Positions 13,299 through 26,058 are shown, counted from the stretch's first letter. The stretch is DNA of 64,000 bases from Microcebus murinus (GCF_040939455.1 NC_134107.1:9859537-9923536); one strand, 5' to 3'. Notes: generated by a model not told the origin, from the sequence alone. Made by a program: numbers and translations.

Positions 13299-13619
13299 CA
13301 GCCATGGGGTCAGCTTGCAGGGTTCCCATTACAGGGACAAGGGAAATTTGTGGCCAACGTGTTTTCTTGCAGCTGACCCCATCGGCATTCTTGAAGCCCA
13401 GCCTCAAAGCCTGCCGGCCGTTATTTATGTCCGCGGGGTCGCTGCCCGGAATGCCACACGCCGAGATCCTGGCTGCGTGTGCGGCGGCCTGGCCCAGGCC
13501 CACGCCGGCCCAATGTTGAACTTGACCCTGGCTTCGGCAGATCCCATGAAGGCCGAGGACACTGGAACCTTGTAAAAGCCCGTTTGCTTTCATGCCGCCG
13601 CTCGGGCTCACCTGTGCAC

Positions 13620-13649
13620 GGGGGGGGGGGGGGGGGGGGGGCGGGGGGG
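13620..13649 (+). repeat. G22 homopolymer run
   Basis: Twenty-two consecutive G, one C, then seven G. The true length may be misjudged, since such runs are poorly sequenced. Confidence 0.7.
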
Positions 13650-13879
13650 CGCTCCTTCTCGGGGCGCGGCCCCCCAGCAGTCCCGGGCGGGCGTGCCGCG
13701 GCATCTGTTCCCCATCTTCGTGGAGGCTGCTTTTGAAGAGAGAGTGAGGGTGGTCTCTGCGGGAGGTTGCGTGCTGCTTTCGGATGAGCCTAGGGCTGGC
13801 GGGGGCGGGGGAAGACGTGGTCTCGGAGCTCCGAGCGCAGGCCGAGACCCCATTCAGCCCCTCTGAGCGCCGAGTGTGT

Positions 13880-14045
13880 GGATGTGAACCCAACCCAGCC
13901 GCTTCCTGGCTGAGCAACCTTGGGCAAGTGGCTTCACCTCTCTGGTCTTCGGTGTTCCCATCTGTCCGGCAGAGGTGATGAGACGACCTGCTGCAGGGGG
14001 CGGCGGGCGAGAGTCATGAGAGTTAACACGCGGGCCTGGCACAGG
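13880..14045 (+). repeat. MIR-like SINE
   Basis: GAGCAACCTTGGGCAAGTGG is followed by TCTGGTCTTCGGTGTTCCC, the MIR core in sense order, and ends near CGGGCCTGGCACAGGA. Confidence 0.7.
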
Positions 14046-15119
14046 AGAGAGCCGCCGACCTGGGCTGAGAACACCCGCTGCCCGCAGCCCTGGGCACACA
14101 CTGCTTCTCACGCTCCCACTTCTGGGCTTGGCTGATGCTGGGCCGGGCCTCGGGCCCAAGGCAGCCCAGCGCTCGGGGTTTGGGGAGGAGCCCTGGGCGC
14201 CGGGGGGTCTCAGGTCCCGTCTTCAGGACACAAAAGAGCAATGGATACACATGCTCGCAGGGCTGCCAGCGCGGAAGCAAACCTCCCTGCCCCGTGTGGC
14301 TTCCTACCAGGGCCATGAGAAGGTGGGCAGGAATTGGACCCTGCACCGAGGCTCGGACAGCTGCGGCCAGCGGGCCCAGACCACCGGGTGGCCCCAGGGC
14401 GGCGGGACTGGCCTTCGGAGCTGGCTCTGAACCCCTCCCGCAGGGCCTGCGCCCCAACACGTGTGCTCCCAGCCCCCACCCCACCCCCAGGCGTCGCAGC
14501 AGCCTCCTCCCTGGGCGGGAGAACAGACTCCTGCAGGGTGGGCTGCGGGACCTCTGGTCTCGCCTGAAGATCCTTCTCCACTCGTAACTCCACCGTTACA
14601 GATTTATTTCCTTGGCCCCAGAGGATTTTATGTCTCTTGCGTCTTCCGCCGAGGCCCAAAGCATATTGCCTGACTTTTATCACTGCCTGATTTCCTGCAG
14701 GTTTGTCTTGGTTTTATGGAAACATCCTTCTTTCAAAGTGAATCCCAGAGTTTTATTTTTTTTTTTAAGGCCATGTCTTTAAAGTGCTCCCAAGACCATT
14801 GCACAGCTCTGCCTGGGGGGTCCCAGGCGGCCAGGGTGAAATCTTTGCTGTTCTGGCTTCAGTTCTGAGACTGTCATCTGTCCCCAGGACCGTGGTGTGC
14901 TGGAGTCAGCCCTTCCCAGCTCGTCAGGAATTCTGCTAGCCGGTCGTTAGCCCACTGGCAGCTTGCAGCAGGCCATGGTGGGAGCATTTTCACCACGGGA
15001 ATGGGCAGACGCTGCCATCGGGGCTTCCTTCGCCTCCCCCACCAGAGCCCCTTGCCAGCGTCTCCCCGCCCAGACCACGTGCCTTCCTGTCTTTGGGGGA
15101 GTGGAGTATTTCCAAACAT

Positions 15120-15310
15120 ATCCATTGAGTTTTTAGTTCTTGCTATGACCGTTTTTTATTTCTAGAAGTTCTATTTGGTTCTTTTCCAGGTCAGCTATGT
15201 CACGTTTTAATAGTTTCCTGTCCTTTGCAGATCTTTTCTGTCTCGAGGTTTATTTCCTTAAACGAGGTGCATATAGCTGATTTATTAGCCATCTGATACT
15301 TTCATAATCC
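15120..15310 (-). mobile_element. Old LINE-1-like fragment
   Basis: TTCTATTTGGTTCTTTTCCA, then GTTTCCTGTCCTTTGCAG and GGTTTATTTCCTTAAACGAG. I recognise this order from ancient L1 3' portions read on the opposite strand. Subfamily not assigned. Confidence 0.45.
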
Positions 15311-17534
15311 CAAGCCGAGCGGGCCGGTTTCTATCTCGGCCACTTCTGCTGTTTTCCCTCCCGAGACTGTCTCTGGTCCTGGTGGGTCTGGCTCTCGTGC
15401 CCGCTGGCCATGGACCTTATGTAACCTGTGGGGTTTCCCAAGGGCTGGGATGAAGGAGCCTTTGTCCAGAAAGGCTTGGTGATCACAGCTGGGAATGACC
15501 TTGAACCCAAGTCAAGGCCCCAGGTGGCCATGGCCTGTAGGAGCCAGAACTTCTCAGGGTGATTTTTGTTCCTCTTTTTTCTCCCCTTTCTCATCCCCTG
15601 CTCTGCTGGGCACTGGGGCCACCTTCTTGCAATGCCCTGGGGTTAGGGAAAGAAAGCCGTTCCTTTCTGGGTCACCTAAAAGTGTCTTTTCATGGGGGCC
15701 CAGCCCAGGGAGGAGGATCTCCTCGCCTTGGACAGGCCCACATTGAAACTGTGACTCCTCCCTCCTTGGCCCACGGAAGCCAGCCCCGTGGCCACCTTGT
15801 TAGATGCCACCAGGGAAGACACTGTCTTAGTTATTTCTCCGGGTCTGGGTTTTCCTCCAAAACATGACCTGGCAGCTTCCTACTCTCTTCTCAGTTCTTT
15901 GGCATCTTTAAGGCCATTACGTTTCTGTTCTTGTCCCCCCATCTTTTACTGTGTTCCGTGGGAGGGTTGATCCGAGTAATCTACAGCAGGAGCTTCAGCA
16001 GGAGCAGGAATATGAGTCTGTGTTTTCTGCTGACTTATTTATTTCTGCAACAAGCCGTCACGGAGCAGGCGTTGGGGCCAGACCCCATGCCACGGGCTGG
16101 GGATAAAGATGTCCACAGCCACCCCTGCCACGTTCTTGGGGAAGAGCAATCGTGCCGGGTCCACCTGCCAAGACCGTATCTGCTGAGTCCCCAGCTCTCC
16201 TGAGATGCGAGTGCGGTGACAGGGTCAACATGATGCGGAACGTGTGTTTGCTCCCGAGAAAAGTACCTCTCCTTCCTGCTGGCGTGGCTAAGTCCTCACG
16301 CCCACGTGGTTGGGAGCTGGGTCTTCCTGTGCAGCATGGACGTGGTCGGCAGTAGCTGCAGCCTGGGAAAGGCCCGCTGGCGGTGGCTTCCCCACACAGA
16401 CCCGCCTGGGGCCTGGGGCCGTGCCCTCTGGGAGCCATGCGGGTGGAGGGCAGCAGCCAGTGTCACAAGGTCAGCCCCAGGCCGAGCTCCCAGGCCACGT
16501 CCATGGCTCGTCGTGGGCTCGGGACAAGTGGCTCCAGGCCTTCCCTGCCCCCTCACCCGTATTTATGGCAGTGGACGCACCAATAGCTCCCGGAGGTCCG
16601 GGAGTGGATCAGACGAGGGTCTGAGTGCCAGGGCTGTCCTCGGCTGGCACACAGTGGGTGCGCAATGATGACGGGCTCCTTCCCTCTTCCTATGCATTTT
16701 CTCCTTCCTTCGGAGAAATGCCGGAAGGAAAATGCCAGAAACAATTGGAGTTGGGCTCAGAATGGAGCTTAGGTGGATCTAGCGTGTGCTCTGCACCGAG
16801 GGGAGGATCTCTGGGCTGCCCACCTGCCCTGGTTGGGGGCTATTTGGGGGTCCGGCCCTGGCCAGGTTGGCCCTCCCCGTGCCCAGGGCCCCGGGTGTGA
16901 CCTCCACACACCCCAGCACCAGCGTCCTGTGGCGTTCGGCTGGGTAAAGAGCACGCAACCGCCTCTCTCGGTGTCTTCCTGCCGTGGCAGGCCGTGGCCA
17001 GGCCGGGCACCACGTTTTAAAGCATCCCAAGTGTGTCTTCGCCGAGCTGGTCCCACGGCCCCTTTCTCCATGTTCCAGCTGTGTCCCTGGGAGAAGCGCC
17101 GCTGCTCAGTGAACGGGGCGCGAGCTTCCCAGGGGGGCGGCGGCGCGGCAGCTCGCCACCGCTGCGAGAGAACTCTCCACGGACTCCGAGGATGTATTTT
17201 GGGTCTTTGCGTGCAGGTGAGCAGAGCCCCAAAATAAATCTGGGTCTGTAACAGGAAGAGACAGGCTCTTCCTCACGTGGGCCACCAACGGTCATCTCTC
17301 CTGACTCCGGGCTGCCCCGTGGTGTCCACGTTGCACCTGTGAGTCACCAGGACTGGGCGGCCACCACCTCTCGGGTGTAGGTACCCTCCGTGGCTCCCCA
17401 GGGCTAGGGAGGTGGCATGCAGGGCGGCAGGCGCGGTCTCAGCGGCCTCTGTCGGGGGAGCGGTCCCGGGCCGGAGCCAGACTGACCTCTCCGTCTCGGG
17501 GTGCTGGACCAGGGCTGCTGACAGCACCGGGGCT

Positions 17535-17635
17535 CCCATTTTGCCCAGTCTGCAGATGAGGAAGCGGGGTCTCAGAGAGGTTAAGTCACTTGCCGGAGGC
17601 CACACGGGGCCAGGGCAGGATTCCAGCCCAGCCTC
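17535..17635 (-). repeat. MIR-like fragment
   Basis: CAGATGAGGAAGCGGGGTCT, then GAGAGGTTAAGTCACTTGCC: the reverse complement of the MIR core. Confidence 0.65.
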
Positions 17636-18024
17636 CCAAACCCTGTCCTCTAAACACGAAGCCCCACCCAGTGCCCATTCGACCTGCTCCTCCAGGGCCA
17701 CAGAAGGATCTGGGCTCCTTGCACCGAGCGCTGGGGCTGCCTCCTCTAGCCCATGCAGAGATGTGGGGTTTGCGGAGGGGGCCCAAGCCCCTGCCCGACG
17801 ACCTTTACCCTGGGCTCCGGGCTCCCCACCAGGGTGCCCTGTGCCAGTGCAGCCCTGAGTCTTGGCCCATCCTGGAGCTGCCTTGTCCTGCTGGCTCCTT
17901 GAGGCAGCTTCAGGCCCCAGCCACTGGGTCCGTGCGTCTGTGACACTCCCCTAACCGCTCAGGGAGGCCACTGCGTGCAGCCGCGCAGGACCCTGCCCTG
18001 CAGCACCAGGCCGGGAGCAGTGGG

Positions 18025-18360
18025 CTGAAGGGTGGCCCCAAACCCATGTCAACCTGCAGCGCTCGAATGTGGCCTTGTTTGGAAGAAGGGTCTTTGCAGA
18101 GGAATTAAGTTAAACATTTCTGGATGAGATCACCCTGGATTTAGGGTGGGCCATAAATCCGATACAGAGATACACAGAGGGAGGGGGCCACGTGACCTCA
18201 CAGGCAGAGGTTGGAGTGATGCCGCCGAAAGTCAGAGACCGCCTGGGGCCCCCGCAGCTGGACGAGAAAAAGAAGGAGCCTCCCTAGGGCCTGGGGGCGG
18301 GGGAGTGGGGGGGGGGCCGAGGCCCCGGTGAAACTTTGATGTTGGACTTCCGGCCCCGGC
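18025..18360 (+). mobile_element. MLT1-type LTR fragment, sense orientation
   Basis: AATGTGGCCTTGTTTGGAAG, AGGGTCTTTGCAGAGGAATT, TGGATTTAGGGTGGGCCATA, TTGGAGTGATGCCGCC and TTGGACTTCCGGCCCC appear in MLT1 sense order. It is the only MLT1 in the window pointing the same way as ANO1. Confidence 0.8.
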
Positions 18361-18369
18361 ACCAGGAGA

Positions 18370-18580
18370 GAACACAGATCTGCTGTGTGAGCTGCACCAG
18401 CTCTGGGAAGCTAACGCAGGGAGCTGGCTAGCACGTGTGCACCTCTGTGCCTCAGTTTCCCCAGCTGTGAAATGAGGGCAGTGATGGGACCTACTGCATA
18501 GTCTTGTTTGGCTGTGAGGCTTAGATGAATTAATGTACATAAAATGTACGGAGCAGGCGTGGCACATAACAGGCTGTCCG
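18370..18580 (+). repeat. MIR-like SINE
   Basis: GTGCCTCAGTTTCCCCAGCT and GTGAAATGAGGGCAGTGATG are followed by GAGGCTTAGATGAATTAATG and GGCGTGGCACATAACAGGC, in full MIR sense order. Confidence 0.75.
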
Positions 18581-19469
18581 CGGATTTCGGCCCCCGCCCA
18601 TGCTACCACTATTATTTCCGTGTGTTGCCCTTTACTCCTTCATTCCATAAGGCGTGTGGCACAGTGACCGTGGGCCTCGCCGTTCACGTGAGCGACCACC
18701 GGTGGGCTGCAGGAGGAGGGGGAGGAAGAGCAGGAAGTGGAGCTGGGCACCAGGGCGGCCGCCCCTTCCTGGGGAAGGACGAGGGGTGGGTCGCCTGAAG
18801 GTGGTGGCCTGGAAGCTCAGCCCAAGCGCCTGGCCGGGCTGGGAACATCACTTTCGTGGACTTCAGCCCAGACTCTTGCAGGGTACGTGGACTTGACCCG
18901 CTTCAGATTTCTTTTTCTTAAAACTCATCCCCAAATGGCTTAGGCTCCGCTGCTTTTTGTCGACAACCTGCAGTGAACCTACACACGTGTGTCTCTGAGC
19001 CGGGCCGTTCTGCGCCCCGAGCGGGTGCACCGGGTCCCGGCCGGCCCTCTCCCTCCCAGTAGCCTGGTTCCTTCTCGCCAAGACTTCCGGTCAGTTCCTT
19101 TAGGTCCCGGAACTGTGGCAAGGAGGGGTTGATGGGAGCTCAGGCTGGAAGCCCCAGGCTGGCGTCCAAGCCCTGGGGGCGGAGGACCCCACTCCGCATG
19201 AGGCGGCTCTGATTCAGGGGGGCACCCGTCTCTCTCTGTGCAGCGATCGCACCAGCAGGACAGGCAGCTGCGCTGTCTGGGGCTATGGGAAGTGGCGACT
19301 GATGCTGTGTGTGGCTGACGGGGAAATGTGTTGCGACTGCGTACACACTGCACTTGATAAAAGGACTCTCTTGAATTGAAATCAAAGAGGGAATAGAGAA
19401 AGCTAGAGACATTGGGGCATCCCTGCACATGAGGGGGTGTCTGGGCAGCTCGGCCGTGTTGGAACACGG

Positions 19470-19590
19470 TGCCCCGGGCCGTGACGACTTACTTTCTCTA
19501 AGCCTCAATCTCCCCATCTGTAAAGGGGGGGCCCATGGTGGTGCCTTTCTCATGGAGCTGCTTGTGAAGGTTGTTGGAATCAGTTGTCTC
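19470..19590 (+). repeat. MIR-like fragment
   Basis: TTTCTCTAAGCCTCAATCTC, then CCCATCTGTAAAGGGGGG: the MIR core in sense order. Confidence 0.6.
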
Positions 19591-20255
19591 GAAGCCCTCA
19601 GTTCATGCCGCCTCCTTGCTAGCCAGCACTCGGAGACCTCAGCTCTTCTGTACTGTCATTTAGTGCTGCAGCGACTTAGTGGGGCGGCTGGCCTTGAACC
19701 AGGGCCTGCCCACTCCTGTTAGGATAAAGGCTGTGCAGACGCAGGTAACCTGGGGCTAGGCCAGGAGCAGGCAGAGGGGTGGCCCCGACCCTACAAAGGG
19801 AGGATGCCCAGAGGGAGACCATCTTTAGCCATTGCCTCCACACCCCTGCTCGGGGACCCAGAAGGCCCATGGCACTCCCAGGCTGGGGCCGAGGGGCCTG
19901 GGCTCTGTGTCCTGGCAGGTTCTCTCTTGTGGCCCAGGCTGCTTTGGGGTCTTTAGTTACCCCCCCCAAAAAAAAACTTCCCAGTGTTTTGGAATACCTA
20001 GTCCCTGGGATCCCCCTTTAGGCCCCCCTGGCTCTTAAACATCCCATGTGACCTGGAGAAGCCCACGCCCTGCACCCCACACCACCACCTGCAAGGAGGG
20101 GACTCCGGCCGTGCCTCTGGGTGTCCTCAGGGTGGGGTGAGAGGCTAAACGCAGCCGCTGCGGAAGGGGCGATAAACCGTAGCGCATCTGAAGGCGGAAT
20201 CAGTTTTCCGCAGGTGTCCGCCCACCCTCACTGGGCACTTCTCTCCTCTTTCCAG

Positions 20256-20354
20256 ACTAAAATCCACGGACTTGGGTTTGTGAAAATCCACGCCCCCTGG
20301 AACGTGCTGTGCAGAGAGGCCGAGTTTCTGAAGCTGAAGATGCCCACCAAGAAG
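20256..20354 (+). CDS. ANO1: ANO1 exon 3 (residues 145-177)
   Basis: The acceptor is TTTCCAG, followed by 33 codons in phase 0 at both ends; the donor is AAG|gtgggt. It encodes TKIHGLGFVKIHAPWNVLCR and then EAEFLKLKMPTKK. In the family this segment belongs to the N-terminal cytosolic domain that supports homodimer assembly. Only one residue (Leu in IHGLGF, where I remember Val in human) appears changed. The methionine in KLKMPTKK lies where shorter N-terminally truncated forms could begin, but nothing here shows such use. Confidence 0.96.
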
Positions 20355-21187
20355 GTGGGTGGTTTTACTCCAAAATACAGCGCCACGTCCGAAGGACGCA
20401 CAGAGACGCCCGGCGGGAAGACGTCACCACCACGAGGCTCTCGGTCGTTCAGAGAAGCTGAGTGGCCTTCGGGCCCACGCCTCGAGGGCAGGGCAGCTCG
20501 GATGGGACAAGGCCTCAGGGCGCCGGCGTCCCGATTGTGGAGAATGTGACCCCGCCTGGGGCTCTGTAGAGACCCCAGAGGGAACCCCACCAGGACACGG
20601 CTGCGAGCAGAGGAGCCCACCTCCCGGCCACGGGAGCTTTCCTAAATACAAATACAGTTAGACCGCGGGCGCTGGTTCTTTTCTGCTTGTGGTATCTCAG
20701 CTAATTTATCAGATTCATTTTAATTACATTTCCTAGCTTGCTGGGAGTTTTCTTTTTAATCTCTGAAAACTTCCCGATTACGACGCAGTTTGACAGCGTG
20801 GGCCCCGAAGCTTAGCTAGGCAGGCATCGGTGCTCACTTTTGCGTGTGGCCGGGACGAAGCTATGCCCGGTAATAAGTCAGCCTCGGCTTCTCTCGTCCC
20901 CCGAGGCCCTTTGGGTAACCTCCTTCAAAACAAAAGTAACGTTTTGGGGAAAGCTCCCTGGAACGTGTTATAATCGCACTGTTGGCCCGGCTCTCCCAAA
21001 ACTCTGAGTTTTCAGGGTCGATCCAGAAACCGAGAGTGGAGGGGGCGTTTTGCCCCCGCCCCCGGGGCTCACTGTCCCCGGGATGTGCCATCCCATCCGA
21101 GCAGGTTCTCGGACCGGCCGAGAACAGATCCCAAAGGTCACGGCTCCGCGGCACGACGCGGACCCCCAACCCCGGTCTTTCCCGCAG
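20355..21187 (+). other. ANO1 intron 3
   Basis: Unique sequence of 833 bp without a recognised repeat. It includes an AT-richer patch (20690-20780) and ends in a pyrimidine-rich acceptor (TCTTTCCCGCAG). Nothing else seen. Confidence 0.8.
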
Positions 21188-21339
21188 ATGTATCACATCA
21201 ATGAGACCCGTGGCCTCCTGAAAAAGATCAACTCCGTGCTCCAGAAGATCACGGACCCCATCCAGCCCAGGGTGGCCGAGCACAGGCCCCAGACCATGAA
21301 GAGGCTCTCCTACCCCTTCTCCCGGGAGAAGCAGCACCT
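21188..21339 (+). CDS. ANO1: ANO1 exon 4 (residues 178-228)
   Basis: The acceptor CCCGCAG precedes ATG TAT CAC (MYHINETRGLLKKINSVLQK), continuing through ITDPIQPRVAEHRPQTMKRL to SYPFSREKQHL. The last codon is split: CT at the exon end joins A from exon 5 to give Leu. 152 nt, phase 0 in and 2 out; donor CT|gtgagt. It is part of the N-terminal cytosolic domain. Arg in IQPRVAEH replaces the Lys I recall in human, which is conservative. Confidence 0.97.
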
Positions 21340-22758
21340 GTGAGTGGGGAACCCCACCTGCTCCCCAAAGGGCCCTGCTCTGTGGGGACTTAACCCTCTA
21401 GCATAAGAAACACAGGTTGAGTCTCTGTCCCCAAAGGACCACGTATTCTTGTAAGAGCTTTGTAGCTGTTGAGCCCAGAAGAGGCCGTAGAAGTGATTGC
21501 TGAGGTCACTGTTAACTGGGGAGTTAGGGGGGCACAGATCTTGTCCTGTTTGGTAGGCCCGAGGTGGGGGCCCCCAGCAGTGGTCTGGGCACCCCTCCCT
21601 CCTGCCCATCTCCATCCCCCGAGGGCCTGGGTAACCAGCCTCCCGCAGCCCCGGCAGCCTTAGGCGTGGGGGAGCCGCATTCCCAAAGGCAGAAACAGAA
21701 ATGTATCCCCAGGCCAGAGTCCTGAGGCCCCAGAGACTCACAGCCAGCGGGCTTGCCTGGCAGGGCCACGCCTGTTCTGGAACCTTCCCCCCTCTGCTCC
21801 CAAGGGGCAGTGGGGCGTAGCCACCTGGGGCGGTGGCAGCCGCAAGGCCTCTGTGGACCTCGCTGGGCAGAGCTGGAGCGTGGAGAGAGACTGGAATAAG
21901 AAGCTCGGGTGCTGGGAGCCCAGAGGGACTTTGGGTGGCGAGCTCCAGGGGGTCTCCCAGACACCTCCTGCCACACGGGGTTGGGGTTGGGGGTGGAAGG
22001 AAGTGCTGGGGCTCAGGGCTGGGGTTTCTGTCCCGTAGATGTCACTGAGAGGAAGTTTCCCCTGCTGTTACCCGGCCCTAGAGGGGGCTTGAGGCTAGAC
22101 GTGCCACCAGAGTGCAGGACGCGGCCCCTAAGCCAGCCTTGTCCAGCTCCAGATCGGGGGCCTGGGCGCTAGAGCGAGCTGCCCTCTTTCCAGGACCCCA
22201 GGAGGCCTCCCTGGCCTCTGCCAGCCCCACCCCCATCTGTGGAGACAGAGACCCCCGCCAGCGCCCCCTAAGCTCCCTGGGGAGTGGAGAGTGTGTCCCC
22301 CAGATATCCCTCTGCCTCAGGAAGCCGTGGGCAGTCCCCTGCAGCCCAAGCCATCTGGGAGTTACAGGGAGGTTGCTGTCAAGATTGGAACTGTCTGATG
22401 GGGGCATGACACTGTCCCCGTCCCCCGCGGTGTTGAAGCAGAGGCTGTGAGAACCTCATGCAGGGGACGTCGTGCAGAGGAAGCAGGGGTCTGCGGGGAG
22501 GGCCGTGTGACCACACTTGCCTCTCGGGCCACCTCCCACCTGTGTGGGTCTCAGAGCCTTGCCTGGGGGCTGGCAGCAAAGAAACACACCGTGCCAAGCG
22601 CCCAGGGCTTGGGCAGGCCATACCTGGTGTGCAGGCAGAGCCACGTCCATTTCACGGTCACCGCTCATGGGGACAGTGTGGCTTCCCAGGGCCTTGAAAC
22701 CCGGAGAACTGCCAGCTCTGCTGAGCTGTGTCTCCTTTCCTTCCCAATATTCCAACAG
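21340..22758 (+). other. ANO1 intron 4
   Basis: 1.4 kb of GC-rich unique sequence with no recognised repeat or RNA. The acceptor is preceded by CTCCTTTCCTTCCC and ends CCAACAG. Confidence 0.75.
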
Positions 22759-22813
22759 ATTTGACCTGTCGGATAAGGATTCCTTCTTCGACAGCAAGAC
22801 CCGGAGCACAATA
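22759..22813 (+). CDS. ANO1: ANO1 exon 5 (residues 228-246)
   Basis: 55 nt: the A completing Leu228, then FDLSDKDSFFDSKTRSTI. Phase 2 in, 0 out; donor ATA|gtaagt is a strong consensus. It continues the N-terminal cytosolic domain and appears identical to the human peptide as I remember it. Confidence 0.96.
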
Positions 22814-24589
22814 GTAAGTGTCTTGTACACGTGGGGGCAGGGGGTGGGGTGGCTCTCTGGCAAGGTGTCCCTGGGGAAGCCGATGATAATTTCATTTCAG
22901 TGAAACTCCTGCGGGGGGGAAGCCGGCTCTAATTGTCTGTGACCGAAATAATTAGAATAATGACAGGGAGAGGGCAGCGAGGGGCCCCACGGCTCAGAGG
23001 AAGGGAAGGAGAGCAGAGCGGCAGGAGGCAGGAGGAGGGATTATTTACCGACAGGTACTGGGAACATCCCCGCCACTCGCTCCTGAGGGTCTGTGCACGC
23101 CCGGCTGTCAGGCCCAGGCCGGGGGTTTCTAAGCGGGCAGGCAGGGCGGGGGGCACACGGTGGTGGCAGCCAAGGCGCGTGGGGTAGGATAGATGTCCAG
23201 GCCTTTGCCAGACAGCAAACTGAGGCTTGAAATCCGACCAGGCCGCCCTGCCCCGTGCGAGGTACTGGCTTAATGTTTACCCTTCAGCCGCCAACTTGTC
23301 CGCCAGCCAAGCCGGCTGCGCATGGCCCGGGACCCAGTTTCTATCTAAACAAGAAATTAACCTCACAGCCAAGCCGTTGCTGTTGTTCCCTGGTCCCTGC
23401 CCAGAAAGCCTGGCCTGGCGGGCAGAGGTGGAGGGCCGGGACCAGGCAGCCCCGCCAGACTTGTCCACACAGCTATCACTAACGGCCACCAAACCAGACG
23501 GGCAGGCGGCCAGCTGCAGGACGGGGTGCAGGTCGCACCAACATGTGACAGACACAGGGAGGTCTCGCCTGCCCTCCGTACCCCGCCAGCTCTGTGACCT
23601 CGGGGGAGCCACTGAGCCCCGACAAGACAGAGACGATTCTGGCATGTTCCTAAGAGGGCAGCCCTGCCCCTCCATCCGGACAGCCGCGTGGGCGCAGTGC
23701 TGGGCACCCGGTCACTGCTGCGAGTTCTGTTATCCCTGGTGCTACTGACTAGCCTCCGCGATTAGATCTCGCGGTGATAAACAACGGGAGCTCGCTGGGG
23801 CCAGGACGTCAGCCCCCCAGCGGGCCGCTCAGGGCTGACCTGTGTCCGGACGAGCAGTCTCCTCGCGCTCGGACGTCAGCCACTGGGAGAGCCACCACGG
23901 CGTCAACCTGACTTTTCCCACATCGTCATGCCATAGGAGAAAACCAGAATAGCCAGCCGGGCAAACTGAGTCAGGGCTCATGTTTCGGTATTATGTGCAC
24001 CCTGATTTCTTACACTCCATGGGGCTGCCAGAATACTCCAGAAGCAGAGGCAGGGTGCAAGTTTGGAGATTCAGGCGTGCTGCCCGGGTGGGGGGTGGCT
24101 AAGGTGAGGGGGCGTATGTGACTTGGAAGTGCTAATTCCCGTGTTGTTGGGATCTGCTGTGAAATCGGGGCTAGTCCTGGATCCCTGGGGTGACGGCCAC
24201 ACTACCACCTAGTCACCGAAAGCATCCTGCCGGGCCAGGAAATGTCGACCGAGTGGCCCTGGACTCCACGTACCTCTGGGGGCAGGGGCGCTGTCTCCCA
24301 GAGACCCTGGGGGCCAGTTTAACGTGCTGCAGAGAAACTCTGACGGTTCGCGGCCTTGCCCTCGTCAGTCAGGTCTCACGGTCTTCAAAACCCAGCAGCA
24401 CCCCGGGGTTGGGGGCGTCACTGTGGGCAAAGGTGGGGAGTGACAGCCCCTCCCCACGAGCCTCCCCTCCACACTCCCCTCCAACCTCCCCTCCACACAG
24501 GCCACTCTGCTGCTGGCGTTGGGGTGGACAGGGTGCAAGTGTGGAGGAGTGGGAGAGCAGGAGCACCCCATGGGGAAGGGCCCAATGTG

Positions 24590-24960
24590 CTGATCTTGGG
24601 TCTTAGACCTTTAGCCTATAGGCACTGGGGAGCCACAGAAGGTTGTAGTGCAAGGTTTAGGATGGTCAGATCTGTTCTGGAACGATGGCTGCCAGTGATC
24701 TGCAGGAAGGCAGGTGAAGGCCGAATGTGGGGTCACAGCAGTGGTCGTGAATGGGGACCACGACTACTGTTGTGGAGGGGAGGAGGTGGTTACAGCAGAG
24801 TCGGCAGGGTCGGGACTGATCAGGATGACAGGAAGGGGGCTGTTGAGAGCCCCTGCGTGGGTGGTGCCTCCTCATTCAGCAGGTATTTACTGCGCACCTG
24901 CTGTGTCCCAAGACTGGCGGCGTGGACAGGCACGGAGCACGTTTATGACAAGGCAGATGG
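24590..24960. repeat. Ancient interspersed repeat remnants, family unsure
   Basis: CACTGGGGAGCCACAGAAGG and GATGGTCAGATCTGTTCTGG resemble a widespread old mammalian repeat. A second piece, TCATTCAGCAGGTATTTACT, looks like an L2- or MIR3-type 3' end. Assigned by eye only. Confidence 0.4.
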
Positions 24961-25294
24961 TGCGAAGCCAGCGGGGTCAGAAGACAGAGGGACAGGGCAC
25001 CTTCACGGGCCTCTTTGCTACGGTGACCCTGGAGCTACTCACGTCTGAAGGGGACAATTGCTTCCCGCTGAAGGAACAGCCAGGGCATAGGCTCTGCGGC
25101 TGTGGGAGCGGGTCCTGGAGGCGACAGGGGCGGCAGGAGGCCGGGCCTACTGGGACAGCGGGGCGGGTGGAGACAGAGCCGGCGAGGGCAGGCGGTGGCA
25201 GGGCCAGATGGCATAGGCCAGGGGGCCATCAGGATGACTCTGGTCTTGCCCGAGAGAGTGGGAGCAGAGTCAGCGTGCTCCCAAGTGCGTGTCT

Positions 25295-25410
25295 ATGCTA
25301 TTTTCATCCCAGGTTATATATGGGGAAACCGAGGCACGGGGAGGTGATGTAGTTTGCCCCAACTCACACAGCTACACAGGGTGGAGCTGACACTCAGATG
25401 CAGACAGACA
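25295..25410 (-). repeat. MIR-like SINE
   Basis: GGGGAAACCGAGGCACGGGG, then TTTGCCCCAACTCACACAGC: the reverse MIR core. Confidence 0.65.
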
Positions 25411-26006
25411 GACTCTTGGGCCAGAGCTCCTGAGGCCACCAAACAAAACGCTTCCTTCGTGGAGGGAACATGGGCGGGCGTGGGATCCCTTCGGGATGGC
25501 TCTGCCCAGGCGCCATGCGCCCAGGTGCTGGTGCCAGGCGGCCTCCTGACCCGGTGCAGAACGGACCCCACCCCTCCCCGCGTCTCCAGAACTCTGGGCA
25601 CCACGTCCAGGAAGGGCCCTGTTCCATCTCATCTCTCGGCAAAAAGGGACAGTACACCCACCGTGAGGGCACGTGGGACGGTTGCTAACTCCAGCCCAGT
25701 GCCCAGGAGGGCACGGCAGTGCCTGGCCGGGGCCAGCGCCCTCGCTGCCGTTTGGGGAGCAAGAGATGGGAGCTCTGCCGGTTGCACTTGCTTATCCCCA
25801 GGAGCCCCAAGCCTGCGACGTGGCTGAGACTCCCGGGCACAATGGACGGTGCCTCGGTGACATCTGCCGCCCTCCCTGGGGGGCAGCTGGAGGAGCTGGT
25901 CGTCGCCGGTGTCTGGCCAGCCCTTCCCGGCGGTCGCGGGGTACTCTCTGCTGGCGGGAGGTGCCCGAGGTAGTGCCTCACCCTCCTCCCTGTCTCTCTG
26001 CCGCAG

Positions 26007-26058
26007 GTCTATGAAATTTTGAAGAGAACGACATGTACCAAAGCCAAGTACAGCATGG
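26007..26058 (+). CDS. ANO1: ANO1 exon 6 (residues 247-264)
   Basis: The acceptor TGCCGCAG is followed by 52 nt encoding VYEILKRTTCTKAKYSM plus the first G of the next codon; donor ATGG|gtaagg. Phase 0 in, 1 out. The trailing G pairs with GC of exon 7 or GG of exon 6b, both giving Gly, so this exon can join either partner in frame. It is part of the N-terminal cytosolic domain. Confidence 0.96.

Larger units (their letters stand above)
22814..26006 (+). other. ANO1 intron 5
   Basis: 3.2 kb. It contains two old interspersed repeat remnants (24590-24730 and 24880-24960) and a MIR-like element (25295-25410). Between 22820 and 24580 nothing recognisable was seen apart from a short repeated cctcccctccacac motif at 24460-24500. 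Confidence 0.75.

Noticed and set aside
13087..13917. 276-residue antisense ORF in intron 2
   Set aside because: Spans a polypurine tract and a poly-G/C run; no domain and low complexity.
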